Shown here in pieces: positions 31,139-40,589 of a DNA stretch of 64,000 bases. Where the stretch lies: assembly GCF_003634705.1 (NCBI RefSeq), contig NZ_RBWU01000007.1, positions 434,001 to 498,000 on the forward strand, in the 5' to 3' direction. Position 1 is the first letter of the stretch. Each line of letters opens with the position of its first letter. The notes beneath the pieces were generated by a model. It did no database searches, was not told where the DNA came from, and worked only from the letters and a program-made list of their open reading frames with translations. This stretch comes from Actinomadura pelletieri DSM 43383 (GTDB lineage: Bacteria > Actinomycetota > Actinomycetes > Streptosporangiales > Streptosporangiaceae). The translations under genes and the position numbers were made by a program.

Positions 31139-32860
31139 TCAGAACGGGAGGCGGTCGGCCGCCGCGACGACCGCGCCGGTCACCGTCGCGACGGTGAGGA
31201 CCGACAGCCCGGCCAGCACGGCCCAGCGTCCGACCGTGTACCCGACCGGCACGCGGGACGAGCCGCGTCCCCGCACCGGCCACGGGGCGCGCAGCGGGGC
31301 CGTCCCGGGCAGCTCGGACGGGGCGTCGACCGCCGCGCCGTCGCCGTTCGCCGCGCCCGTGACCGTCAGCCCCGTCACCCAGCCGAGCAGGTCGGCGACC
31401 TGCTCCGGGTCGGTCGCGAGGCCGGACGCGAAGTACCGCACCTGCCCGGCGACCTGGTCGAGGGTCCGGACGGTGTTGCCGAGGCCGACCCGGTCGAGCC
31501 AGGCGCGCAGGTCGCCGTCCTCGGCCAGGCGACGGCCGATCTCCGTGCGGGTCAGCAGGTCGGTCTTGGTGACGATGACGGCGACACGTTTCTGGCGGCC
31601 CTGGTCGGGACGGGACCGCAGCTCGTTCAGCACCCGCTGGAGAGTGTCGGCGGGGTCCTCCTCCGACGACACGGCCGCCTGGTCGACGAAACTGCGTTCG
31701 TCCCCGGTCAGGGCCCTGCGCAGTTGGGGGAGGGCGAACGGGTCCAGGACGAACAGCAGCGCCTCGCCGTGGTCGAGGTAGCGCAGGGACTCCACCTCCG
31801 TGGCGCCCGTGTAGTGCTCGCCCGCCGGGTCGAACAGGTAGAGGATGCGGCGCGCGCGTCCGGGCAGTTCCACGTCCACCATCGTGGCGAGGGGCAGTTC
31901 CGGGCCGGTCTTGGCGAGCCGCCCGCCGCGCTGGAACTCGTGGATCGCTCCCGCGTACGCCTGCGCGTGGCGTTGCTCCACGAACGCGAGACGGCCCTGG
32001 ACGGCGCGCGCGCGGGTATGCAGCGCGCGGATGCCGAGCACCATGAACGTCGTCTTGCCCGCCGCCGGGCCGCCGACGAACGGCAACGGCTCGACGCGGA
32101 CGCGCCCGATCCGTTCCGGTAGCCGTCCACCGCAGTGCGGGCAGTACGCGGCGAGCCGGAAACGTCCGAGCGGCACGGTCGTCGGCAGCCGCGCCCCGCA
32201 CCGGCACACGTGCCGGAACGCTCCGCCCGATCCGGGGACGAGACGCCGGTGCCGGGCGCCGCACCCCGGGCACTCGTACTCCGGCAGCCCGATCCGCTCG
32301 TAACAGAACGGATGCGGGCACGTCTGGAGGATCCGCCCGTACATCATGAAGACGCGTTCGACGGCGGCGAGGACCAGCACGCACAGCAGCCACACCGCGA
32401 GCCCGGTCGCGGCTGCGACGCCGTACAGGACGGTCAGCGCCACCACGAACCCGGCCGCGGGCACGGCCGCGGCGACGATGCCCGCGCACAGCGCCAGCCA
32501 CACCGGGAAGACGAAGAACCCCCACAGACCGCCCAGCAGCAGCCGTGTCAGCCGGACGACCACGCCGCTGGCCGTCCGGTACACCTGCGGGACGACGGTG
32601 CTGCTGATCGTCCACCAGTCGCGCCACACCTGGCCGAGCAGGTAATGGCGGTAGGCGATCTTCGGTTCGGCGACCGGCGACGGCCCCTCCAGCGTGGACG
32701 GCGCCAGCGCCCGGCACGCGTGCAGGCAATACAGGCCGAGCGCGGCGACCCCCGCCACGATCAGCGTCGCCGCGAACAGCACGGGGAACACGTACAGGAA
32801 CCCGAGCCACATCACGGCGGCCCACGCCGCGATCAGCAGCAGCACGATGACGGGATGCAC
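31139..32860 (-). CDS. Membrane-anchored zinc-ribbon TRAFAC-class GTPase
   Basis: The product has 573 residues. Two helices (about 4-46) and a further hydrophobic block (110-170) precede zinc-ribbon cysteines at CPHPFC (181-186), CPGC (197-200), CRCG and CPHC (240-243). The GTPase domain then starts at P-loop GGPAAGKT (263-270), has DPAGE in the G3 position, and TKTD in VAVIVTKTDLL as G4. A final helix (about 546-566) ends the protein. The GTG at 32860 follows GGGGAGGTGAG, 4 bp after the GAP1 stop. It is the last gene of the six-gene Hsp70/GTPase operon. It probably tethers the system to the membrane; the G3 DPAG in place of DTAG may lower GTP hydrolysis. Confidence 0.85.
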   Translation of the reverse strand: MHPVIVLLLIAAWAAVMWLGFLYVFPVLFAATLIVAGVAALGLYCLHACRALAPSTLEGPSPVAEPKIAYRHYLLGQVWRDWWTISSTVVPQVYRTASGVVVRLTRLLLGGLWGFFVFPVWLALCAGIVAAAVPAAGFVVALTVLYGVAAATGLAVWLLCVLVLAAVERVFMMYGRILQTCPHPFCYERIGLPEYECPGCGARHRRLVPGSGGAFRHVCRCGARLPTTVPLGRFRLAAYCPHCGGRLPERIGRVRVEPLPFVGGPAAGKTTFMVLGIRALHTRARAVQGRLAFVEQRHAQAYAGAIHEFQRGGRLAKTGPELPLATMVDVELPGRARRILYLFDPAGEHYTGATEVESLRYLDHGEALLFVLDPFALPQLRRALTGDERSFVDQAAVSSEEDPADTLQRVLNELRSRPDQGRQKRVAVIVTKTDLLTRTEIGRRLAEDGDLRAWLDRVGLGNTVRTLDQVAGQVRYFASGLATDPEQVADLLGWVTGLTVTGAANGDGAAVDAPSELPGTAPLRAPWPVRGRGSSRVPVGYTVGRWAVLAGLSVLTVATVTGAVVAAADRLPF

Positions 32861-32864
32861 GGGC

Positions 32865-35123
32865 TCACCTCCCCTCGCGGGCGGACGGGTCCTCCGCGAG
32901 GAGATCCCGGAGCACGGCCCGCAACTCCGGGCTCCGCGACAGGCGCCCGTCGAGTTGTTTCGCGGCGAGCCACCGTCCGGCGGCCGTCCGCGCCCACGCC
33001 TCCAGGGCCGGTTCGCCGCCGCCGCGCGCCCGCAGCCGCAGGACGACCTCCACCAGGTCGTTGCGCCGCTCCAGGTCGTCGCCGCGCAGCGGGCCCCGTC
33101 CGGTGCGGGCGCGGGCGGGCAGCTCGGCGGTCCACTGCGCGCCGAGGCGGGCGCGCGCGTCGGCGGGCAGCCCCGCCAGCAGCTCCGCCCGGAACGCCGG
33201 GGGCCGCCGGACGAGCCGCCGCGCGGCCCCGACGAACGCCTCGCCCGCGAGCTGCGGTGTCGCCCCGTCCGCGGCGGCGATCTCCGCCAGGGCGGCCGCG
33301 GCGCGCGGCGCGCCGGCCGTGATCGCCTTCGCGTACGCCTGGACGAGGGCGGCGTCGCGTCCGGCCCGCCCGTCCGGCACGATGTCGCGGACCCGTTCGG
33401 CGAGCCGCAGCGTCTCCGGGTCGGCGAGGCGGTCGCCGCCGGGGAAGGCGAGCCGTGTCAGCGTCCGGGACGGGAGCGCGGCCAGCGCCGGACGGCCGGC
33501 CACGGACGTTCCGTACGCGTCCAGCAACTCCGCGCATTCGACGACCGTCGGCGGTGTGGCCCACACCTCCCGCAGCGCCGTGTCGAGGGCGTCGGGGTTG
33601 GCGCCGTCCAGCCGGAGCAGCTCACCGGTCACCGCGATCCGGCGGCCCGGAGTGCGCCGCCCGACCGACGCCAGCACGGCGCACGCCACGGCGGGCGCGG
33701 CCCGCAGCCGCTCGGCGTGCGCGTACAGCAGGTCGCAGGTGCCGGGCGTGAGCGCCGCCGCCCGCTTCGCCTCCCCGGTCTTCCAGGCTTCCGCCAGCCC
33801 GCCGACCACACCGTCGAGCAGCGCGTCGCGGAGCGCGGCCGGGCACCCGGAGAGCGCGTCGCCGAGGTCACCGGCCCCGGACCGCGCGCACCGCGCCGCC
33901 GCGTCCGCGACCCGCGCGGAATCGGGTGGGACGCCCGCCCGCTCGGCGACCGAGGCCGCCGCCACGACCGCGCCCAGGCCGGACGCCTCCGCCATCGCCG
34001 CCGCGACCCGGTCGGCGACGCGGCGCGCACACTGCCGCGCCACCTCGGTCGCGCCCGCGTCCCGCGCCCGTTCGTGCACGGCGAGCGCCAGGTCGAGGCC
34101 CATGGACGGGACGCCGGGGACGAGATCGCGCCACACCCACTCGGGGATCCCGGAGCCGCGCCGCGACAGCAGCTCCGCCGCCGCGCCCTCCTCGTCCGCG
34201 GTGACGGTCGTGTCGCCCCGGCACAGCGCCAGCAGCGCGGCCGCGCCCTCCCGCGCGGGATCGTCGAGGGGCGCCAGCTCGGCCAGGGCGTCCAGGCCGC
34301 CGAAGTCGCCGTCGCGCCAGCAGGCCGCGACCGTTCGCGCGAAGCGGCTCGCCGTACCGCCCGCCGTCGCGCCGCCCCGCAGGTCGAAGGCCCGGGCGTG
34401 CGAGGCGTGGTGCTGCGCCGCGGCCCAGATCGCGGGAGTCGTGCCGACGAGGCGCTGCGCGGCGCCGCCCGGATCGCCGGTGTAGGTGACGAACGACAGC
34501 CGTGCCGCCGCCTCCACCGGCACCGAGTACGACACCACGGCGATCCACCGCGCGATCAGCTCGACGTCGTCGGCGACCAGCACCACCCGGCCGTGACCCC
34601 GGTCGAGGACGCCCGCGACGGCGTCCACCAGCCGGCCGAGCAGCGCGTACGGGTCGTCCGGGCCGGAGCCGGCGAGCCATGCGGCCAGCGCCTCCGGGTC
34701 GAGCGCCGCGCCGGGCGTCAGCTCGTCCAGCCGGTCGAGCGCGGGGTCGGGCGCGGGATCGTGCGTCCAGTGCGGGGCGTGCCACAGTTCGGCGGGACGC
34801 AGCCCCTCCAGATCCTCCGGCTCCGCCACGACCGCGTGGGCGAAGAAGTTGCCGTAGCGGCCCGAGTAGTCGCGTCCGAGATAGCGGCAGCGCAGCAGCA
34901 GCGGTCGCCCGTCCACCCGGTCGTAGAGCAGGGACAGGGGGAACGCGGCCAGCTCCGCGTCGTCGGGGGACAGCGGCGCGTCCGGCGGCGGACGGTACGA
35001 CAGGTACGGTGTCACACCCGCCCTGACCCCGTCCGGCAGGCCTGGCGTCTCGGCGACGAACTGGAACCCGGCCCGGCCCGTGGGCCCCCGCCGCGCGGAC
35101 GTGTAGTGCAGTTGCCACGCCAC
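32865..35123 (-). CDS. GTPase-associated protein 1 (GAP1)-related protein
   Basis: The product has 752 residues. The N-terminus (WQLHYTSARRGPTGRAGFQFVAETPG...YGNFFAHAVV) fits the GAP1-N domain that accompanies TRAFAC-type GTPases in actinomycetes. A middle segment with VLVADDVELIARWIAVVSYSVP...LSFVTYTGDP resembles the GAP1-M part, and the C-terminal half is helical and Ala/Arg-rich. No catalytic motif is obvious. The GTG at 35123 is preceded by GGAGG and lies 2 bp after the stop of the soluble GTPase, so the two products are probably made in stoichiometric amounts. It sits between the two GTPase genes. A role as GTPase effector or regulator is inference from the family name and context. Confidence 0.85.
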   Translation of the reverse strand: MAWQLHYTSARRGPTGRAGFQFVAETPGLPDGVRAGVTPYLSYRPPPDAPLSPDDAELAAFPLSLLYDRVDGRPLLLRCRYLGRDYSGRYGNFFAHAVVAEPEDLEGLRPAELWHAPHWTHDPAPDPALDRLDELTPGAALDPEALAAWLAGSGPDDPYALLGRLVDAVAGVLDRGHGRVVLVADDVELIARWIAVVSYSVPVEAAARLSFVTYTGDPGGAAQRLVGTTPAIWAAAQHHASHARAFDLRGGATAGGTASRFARTVAACWRDGDFGGLDALAELAPLDDPAREGAAALLALCRGDTTVTADEEGAAAELLSRRGSGIPEWVWRDLVPGVPSMGLDLALAVHERARDAGATEVARQCARRVADRVAAAMAEASGLGAVVAAASVAERAGVPPDSARVADAAARCARSGAGDLGDALSGCPAALRDALLDGVVGGLAEAWKTGEAKRAAALTPGTCDLLYAHAERLRAAPAVACAVLASVGRRTPGRRIAVTGELLRLDGANPDALDTALREVWATPPTVVECAELLDAYGTSVAGRPALAALPSRTLTRLAFPGGDRLADPETLRLAERVRDIVPDGRAGRDAALVQAYAKAITAGAPRAAAALAEIAAADGATPQLAGEAFVGAARRLVRRPPAFRAELLAGLPADARARLGAQWTAELPARARTGRGPLRGDDLERRNDLVEVVLRLRARGGGEPALEAWARTAAGRWLAAKQLDGRLSRSPELRAVLRDLLAEDPSAREGR

Positions 35124-35125
35124 GG

Positions 35126-36337
35126 CTAACCTCCGGTCCGGGGCTCGGGACGGACGCCGTCGAGCATCCCGAACCGGTACAGCAGCCACAGCAGCGGATC
35201 CTCGGCCCGGTAGGGCCGGACGCCGCCCGCGCCGACCCGCCCGTCGTCGGGGACGCCGCCGAGCGCCGACAGCCCGAACAACGCGTGGTCGGCGTACTGC
35301 TGCCCGAGATAGGTGTCGAGCTGCCCCGCCCGCCAGTCGTGCAGCAGCGCGCGGACCTGCTCGTTCACCGCGTCCCTGTCGTCCAGGTCGAGCACGCCCG
35401 TACCCGACCTGGAGCGGTGCAGCGCCGACTGGCTCAGCAGCCCCGGCCGCAGCACGTCGATCTTGGTGAGCGCGACCGCGACGGGAACGGGCAGCGGTTC
35501 GCCGGGCCGGGTCCCGTGCCGCAGCCGCAGCGCCTCGGTGACGCGCGCGATGACGTTCAACGGCTCGCTGTCGGGATCGTCGCCGGCGCCGCGCGGCGGC
35601 GCGACGGCGTCCCGCAGGCCCGCCCGCGCGCCGGGCAGCTCCAGCGGATCGACCAGGAAGATGATCGCGTCGGCCGCCTCCAGGTACCGCAGATGCAGGT
35701 CGGTGACCTCGCGGCTGCGCAGGTCCTCGCCCGCGGTGTCGAACAGCACCAGCGCGAGCGAGTCGTTGCGGGCCCGCGCGAAACGCCCCCGCCGCGTCCG
35801 CGTGAGCAGGTACACCAGGGGTTCGCGGGGGGCGGTCGCGGCGCTCGCCGTCGTCGGCAGCAGCCGCCGTTCCTCCAGCAGCGGGCGCGCGAAGTCGCGC
35901 TTGTACCGTTCGATCGTGCGGTCGTCGCACGCCACCAGCGACGCGTCCAGCTCCGTCCCGACACGGTTCATCAGCTCGTGCAGCAGGACGGCGATATAGG
36001 TGCTCTTGCCCGCGTTCTTCGCGCCGACCAGCGCGACGATCCGCCCCGGCGAGTCGCAGTACGCGGACGGCAACGGGTTGTGGCACTCCGGGCAGGCCCG
36101 GTTGCCGGTCGGCAGCCCGCAGTCGGGGCAGTCGGCGCGCCCCCTGCGGCCCGACGCGGCGAACACCGGCGGCAGCGACGCGCCCGCCGTCGACCCGGTG
36201 TAGGTGGCGAGTTCCTTGTCCAGGACGGGCGCGCAGCCCTGCCGCCGCCCGACCTGCCCGCGGCAGCGGAACAGGATCCGCTGCGACGCGACCGACGCGA
36301 AGCAGTACGGGCAGGTGACCCCCCGCGCCCTGGTCAT
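35126..36337 (-). CDS. Soluble zinc-ribbon TRAFAC-class GTPase
   Basis: The product has 403 residues. Zinc-ribbon cysteines occur at CPYC (9-12) with later Cys25 and Cys35, and at CPDC (70-73) with CPEC (82-85). The P-loop GAKNAGKS spans 105-112, switch/G3 is DTAGED, and G4 is TKID in VAVALTKIDVL. No membrane helix is present, in contrast to the related GTPase at the operon end. ATG 36337 overlaps the stop of the preceding Fn3 protein gene (ATGA). The family is found with GAP1 proteins in systems predicted to act in conflict or programmed responses. Cytoplasmic location and GTP binding are well supported; the trigger and target are unknown. Confidence 0.87.
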   Translation of the reverse strand: MTRARGVTCPYCFASVASQRILFRCRGQVGRRQGCAPVLDKELATYTGSTAGASLPPVFAASGRRGRADCPDCGLPTGNRACPECHNPLPSAYCDSPGRIVALVGAKNAGKSTYIAVLLHELMNRVGTELDASLVACDDRTIERYKRDFARPLLEERRLLPTTASAATAPREPLVYLLTRTRRGRFARARNDSLALVLFDTAGEDLRSREVTDLHLRYLEAADAIIFLVDPLELPGARAGLRDAVAPPRGAGDDPDSEPLNVIARVTEALRLRHGTRPGEPLPVPVAVALTKIDVLRPGLLSQSALHRSRSGTGVLDLDDRDAVNEQVRALLHDWRAGQLDTYLGQQYADHALFGLSALGGVPDDGRVGAGGVRPYRAEDPLLWLLYRFGMLDGVRPEPRTGG

Positions 36338-38982
36338 CGCGTGACCTGGAGTGTGCGGACGGGCGGATCGGCCAGCTCGACGACGTCGTCGTCGGCGAAG
36401 CAGCGCAGCCAGTACGGCCTGGACGCGTCCGGCACGGCCAGGGACAGTTCGCCGGGGACGGGCACCTGCTCCCAGGCGCCGAGCGTCTCGCCGTCCGCGG
36501 CGCGGTGCGGCATGACCCGTCCGGCGCGCAGCACCAGCGACAGCCGCGCCACCCGCAACGGCCGCGACGACGTCAGCCGGATCGTCAGCGACCGCCGCCA
36601 CGGCGGACCGGAGCGCAGCACGTCGTAGCGGACCACCGTGCGGGCCTCGACCCGCGCGGTGACCGGCGGGCCCGTCACCCGGGAGCCGCCGACGGTCCCG
36701 GCCGCCGCGACCGACAGCTCGACCGGCTCGTCCTCGGGGACGGGCAGCCGGATCCCGCCCTGGGTGTCATAGGCGGCGCGGGTCACCGTCCGTGTCGACG
36801 ACGGGTCGTCGTCCTGGACGGCGTTCCCACCGACCCGGTAGACGACGTCGACCTCGGCGACGTCCGGCGGCCAGTCGAACCCGACGTGCACATGGTCGCC
36901 GCGCCGGTCGGCGACGAGGCGGCGCGGCGGCGGCAGGTTCACATGCCGGTGGTAGGCACCGATCGCGGCGCCGCCCTCCGCGACCGACACCGCGAGCAGC
37001 CAGCCGCCCGCCCCCGGCCGCACCTCCAGCCCGCCCGGCACCGGCGTGCACGCCAGCCGCCGCGTCTCCCGCCGCACCTCCTCCAGCGGGACGAGCGCGC
37101 TGCGCGGCCACGGCGGCGGGCCCTGCGACAGCACCAGCTCGACCGTCCCGTTCCCCGGCGGGTCGAACCGGACCCGGACCAGTCCCGGGTCGGACCCGTC
37201 GACCTCCGCGTCCAGCTCGTACACCGGTTCGGGCGGCGCGCTCGGCGTGACCGACGTCCGGACCCCGTCCGTCTCGACCTCCCGGCCGGACGGGTCGAGG
37301 TACACGGCGGCGATCCGGTAGTGCAGCGTCCGCCCGTTCGGGACGCGTTCGCGGAACCCGTCGCGCCCCGCCGGGACCTCGGCGCCGTCCCGGACGACCA
37401 CGACCCGCGCCGCCTCCGCCGGGCAACGCCAACGTCCCGTCACCTGACCGTCCCCGGCCGTCAGCTCCACCTCGGCGGGCTCCGGCCGCACCACCACCGG
37501 GCCCACCACGGCGGGCGCCGCGGACGCGTCGCCCCGCACCGCGAACACGCCGTAGTACACCGGCGCGTTCACGGGCGGACGCTGGTCCACCGCACCCTCC
37601 ACCGCCTGCCCGTCCGTGGGAGTGCGCGGCGGCCGTGCCGCCCGCCGCACGACCCGGTACGTCACCTCGCCCGCGGTGGACGGCGACGGATCCCACGACA
37701 AACGCACCACGGCCCCGCCGTCCCCGCCGCCGTCCCCACCGCCGTCAACGTCGGCGCGGACGGCGGGGACCGGGCGCGGCGGGAGTCGGCGCAACTGGTT
37801 CAGGGCGCCGGGAAGATCGCGGACGAGCCGGAGCGCGTCGTCGAGGAGGCGGTGCGCGCGGTCCGGATCGGGTTCGGCGACGGCGGTCTCGCGCAGGCGC
37901 AGCGCCGTGTCGAGCCGGTGCCGGGCCTCGGCGGCGAGGACCTCCTCCTCCGCCGGCTCCCGGTCGGCGGGCGGCGCGGGCACGGCCGCGGCGTCCGCCA
38001 GCTCCGCCGCCGCGAACACCTCACCCGCGTCGAGCAGCGCGCGGAGCCGCCCGGCGAGTCCGCCGCCGCTCGGTCCCGTCTCGCGGACCACCGAGAACAC
38101 CATGCGGCGGGCGTCGCGCCGGTCGACGCCGAGGTCGTCCACCGCGTACCGCAGCAGGGCCTGGTCGGACGCCCGCTGCCGCAGCCGCTCGCGGAGCCGG
38201 TCCGCCACGTCGAACAGCAGCAGCTCGGCGAGCGGCGTGGCCGACCGCAGCGCGGCGAGGATCGTGTCGGCATGGGTGGTGCTGGTGTCCCGGCCGCGCC
38301 GCGCCCACTCGGCGGCGACCGCCGCCACCGCGTCCTGGTCGAGGCTCAGGTTCCCGCCGGGCGCGGCGAAACCGTCCAGGATCCGGAACGGGCCGACGAG
38401 CCGCGCGCCGAACACGAAGTCGGCGAGGTGCCGGTGGCCGAGCACGTCCAGCGACTCCTGGACCCTCCGGTACGCCGGGTAGGGCGCGGCGGACGGCAGC
38501 GGGTCGGGCTCGCGGATCTCGACGCCGTCCGCGGCGGCGGCCCGCTCCAGCTCGGCGCGGGTCACCCCGCCCGCGCGGGCGATGCCGTCGACCTCGGCGG
38601 GCGTCGCCATCCGCAGCGTCCCCGCGGCGTCGGCGAGCCGGGCGCGGGCCTCGTCGCGGCGCCGCTCGGTACGTTCCCGGCCGCCGCGCAGCCGCGCGTC
38701 CAGGGGGCGCGGGTCGCCGCGTTCGGCGGCGGCGAACAGCGGCGCCAGCTCCCGGTGCTCGGCCTCCAGCCGGTCGATCAGCTTGCGGTACTTCAGCTGC
38801 CCCCGGGCCCGCCGCCAGCACTGCCGGACCTGCTTGACCCGCGCCGCGACCACCGCCCCGGTGAGCGGCTCCGCGAGCGGGCCGGTGAGCGCGTAGCGGA
38901 CGCGCAGGTCCTCGGGAGGCCGGTCGCCCGCGGCCCGCGCGGGCTCCAGCACCTCCCGCCGGTAGTCGTCGTCGAACGCCAC
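36334..38982 (-). CDS. Large helical protein with Fn3-like repeats, Hsp70 operon partner
   Basis: The product has 882 residues. The first 400 residues are helical and Arg-rich, with possible coiled coil in R-C-W-R-R-A-R-G-Q-L-K-Y-R-K-L and the EAEHRELAPL region. From about 430 onward several fibronectin type III-like beta domains follow (VVRLSWDPSPSTAGEVTYRVVRR; VEVDVVYRVGGN), with no signal peptide, so the Fn3 units are intracellular. No J-domain HPD motif is visible, although in comparable Hsp70 operons a co-chaperone would be expected at this position. The GTG at 38982 follows GGGGAGG, 16 bp after the Hsp70 stop, and the end overlaps the GTPase start. Probably a scaffold or client receptor for the Hsp70/GTPase pair; I do not recognise a named family. 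Confidence 0.8.
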   Translation of the reverse strand: MAFDDDYRREVLEPARAAGDRPPEDLRVRYALTGPLAEPLTGAVVAARVKQVRQCWRRARGQLKYRKLIDRLEAEHRELAPLFAAAERGDPRPLDARLRGGRERTERRRDEARARLADAAGTLRMATPAEVDGIARAGGVTRAELERAAAADGVEIREPDPLPSAAPYPAYRRVQESLDVLGHRHLADFVFGARLVGPFRILDGFAAPGGNLSLDQDAVAAVAAEWARRGRDTSTTHADTILAALRSATPLAELLLFDVADRLRERLRQRASDQALLRYAVDDLGVDRRDARRMVFSVVRETGPSGGGLAGRLRALLDAGEVFAAAELADAAAVPAPPADREPAEEEVLAAEARHRLDTALRLRETAVAEPDPDRAHRLLDDALRLVRDLPGALNQLRRLPPRPVPAVRADVDGGGDGGGDGGAVVRLSWDPSPSTAGEVTYRVVRRAARPPRTPTDGQAVEGAVDQRPPVNAPVYYGVFAVRGDASAAPAVVGPVVVRPEPAEVELTAGDGQVTGRWRCPAEAARVVVVRDGAEVPAGRDGFRERVPNGRTLHYRIAAVYLDPSGREVETDGVRTSVTPSAPPEPVYELDAEVDGSDPGLVRVRFDPPGNGTVELVLSQGPPPWPRSALVPLEEVRRETRRLACTPVPGGLEVRPGAGGWLLAVSVAEGGAAIGAYHRHVNLPPPRRLVADRRGDHVHVGFDWPPDVAEVDVVYRVGGNAVQDDDPSSTRTVTRAAYDTQGGIRLPVPEDEPVELSVAAAGTVGGSRVTGPPVTARVEARTVVRYDVLRSGPPWRRSLTIRLTSSRPLRVARLSLVLRAGRVMPHRAADGETLGAWEQVPVPGELSLAVPDASRPYWLRCFADDDVVELADPPVRTLQVTR

Positions 38983-38998
38983 GGGCGCCTCCCCGGTT

Positions 38999-40582
38999 TC
39001 AGCTCACCCGGACCCGGGAGAGGGCCTTCCGGGAACGCTCGACCTCCTCCTCGGACATCCCGCCGACGTCCACCTTCAGCTCCAGCCGCTCACCCGTCTC
39101 CTTCTCCACGGCCGTGACGTTCAGCAGCCCGGACGCGTCGAGTTCGAACGTCACGCCGATCGGCCAGCCCGCCTTCTTGCCCGGTGGTACGCGGATCTCC
39201 CCGGTCGCGATCTCGGTGTTGTCGATCAGGTCGGTGGACTCCACGACCCCGGCCTGCTCCATCACCCGGATGTCGGCGGACGTCTGGTCGTCGTACACGG
39301 TGAAGAAGTCCTCGGTCGGCGCGGCGGGCAGCTCGTCGTTGGCGTGGACGAGGTGCGCGACGCTCTCCGCGCCGGTGTCGCGGTCGACGACGACGATGCC
39401 GAACGCGTGCGACGCGACCGTCCTGATCTGCCGCCCGGCGATCCGCTCGCGCTGCTCGGCGGACAGGCCCGCGCGGTTCGCCATCTCCTCGGCACGTTCC
39501 TCGGCGCCCTCCCGGACGAGCCGCCGGTACGTCTCCTCGAACGCGTACAGCGCCGCGCCCTTGGCGACGGCGAGATCGGGGTCCTGCAGGCGGGGCGCCA
39601 GGCCCAGCTCGGTCGCCAGCCGCGCCGCGACCACCGGCATCTTCGTGGAGCCGCCGACCAGGACGAGATCGTCGTAGTCGTGCACGCCCCGCTCCGCGGC
39701 GGTCGACAGCGTCCGGCCGGTGATCTCCACGGTCCGGTCGAGAAGGTCCTTGGTCAGCTCCTCCAGCTTCTCCCGCGTGATCTCGACCGTCGCGACCCGT
39801 CCGTCGTGCATGACGCGGACGGTGTGCGCGGTCCGGGTCGTGAGGGCCTTCTTCGCGTCCTCGGCGTCGCGGCGGAGCTGCTGCTCGGTCTGCTTGTCGT
39901 CGAGGGGGTCGACGGCGTCCGGATGCTCGGCGCGGAACCGTTCGGCGAGGTACTCGACGAGCCGCGCGTCCCAGTCGGCGCCGCCGAGCTCGTGGTCGCC
40001 GTCGGTGCACACCACCTCGATGTGCCCGCCGCGCAGCGTGATCACGGTCGTGTCGAACGTTCCGCCGCCGAGGTCGTACACCAGGATCGTGCGGTCCTGC
40101 TCGGGGTTCAGGACGCCGTAGGTGATCGCCGCGGCGACCGGCTCGGACACGATGTCGATGACGTTCAGGCCCGCGATCCGGCCCGCCTTGCGGGTCGCGT
40201 CGCGTTCGGCGGCGCCGAAGTACGCCGGGACGGTGATCACGACGTCGCGGGCCTCGTCGCCGGTCGTGGTCCGCGCGTCCGTCGCCAGCTTCAGCAGGAT
40301 GAACGCCGACAGCTCCTCCGGCGTGAAGTCGATGCCGTGGATGGGACGGGTCACGTCCCGGCCCATGTCCCGCTTGATCAGGCTGACGACGTTGTCGGGC
40401 TCCAGCACCGCGGTGTCCTTGGCGGTGGCGCCGACGACGACGTTCTCGCCGCTCTCGAAGTAGACGACGGACGGGGTGGTGTCCGTGCCCTCCAGGTTAC
40501 GCAGGACCGCCGGCCGCCCCACGTCGTCGATGGAGGCAATGCAGGAGTACGTGGTTCCCAGGTCGATCCCGTAGACAGCCAT
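38999..40582 (-). CDS. Hsp70 family protein, short form without lid
   Basis: The 527-residue product has the full ATPase domain: phosphate-1 D-L-G-T-T-Y-S (6-12), phosphate-2 Y-D-L-G-G-G-T-F-D, and the adenosine motif L-V-G-G-S-T-K-M-P. A beta-sandwich substrate domain follows with a shortened, divergent linker. The protein ends soon after this domain, about 100 residues short of housekeeping DnaK, so the helical lid is missing. ATG 40582 follows GAGAGGGAC and lies 7 bp after the GrpE-like stop. No CIRCE or HAIR heat-shock element is visible upstream of the operon, which suggests a non-heat-shock role. Expected: ATP-driven binding of a specific partner, perhaps the Fn3 protein or a GTPase. 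Confidence 0.93.
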   Translation of the reverse strand: MAVYGIDLGTTYSCIASIDDVGRPAVLRNLEGTDTTPSVVYFESGENVVVGATAKDTAVLEPDNVVSLIKRDMGRDVTRPIHGIDFTPEELSAFILLKLATDARTTTGDEARDVVITVPAYFGAAERDATRKAGRIAGLNVIDIVSEPVAAAITYGVLNPEQDRTILVYDLGGGTFDTTVITLRGGHIEVVCTDGDHELGGADWDARLVEYLAERFRAEHPDAVDPLDDKQTEQQLRRDAEDAKKALTTRTAHTVRVMHDGRVATVEITREKLEELTKDLLDRTVEITGRTLSTAAERGVHDYDDLVLVGGSTKMPVVAARLATELGLAPRLQDPDLAVAKGAALYAFEETYRRLVREGAEERAEEMANRAGLSAEQRERIAGRQIRTVASHAFGIVVVDRDTGAESVAHLVHANDELPAAPTEDFFTVYDDQTSADIRVMEQAGVVESTDLIDNTEIATGEIRVPPGKKAGWPIGVTFELDASGLLNVTAVEKETGERLELKVDVGGMSEEEVERSRKALSRVRVS

Positions 40583-40589
40583 GTCCCTC

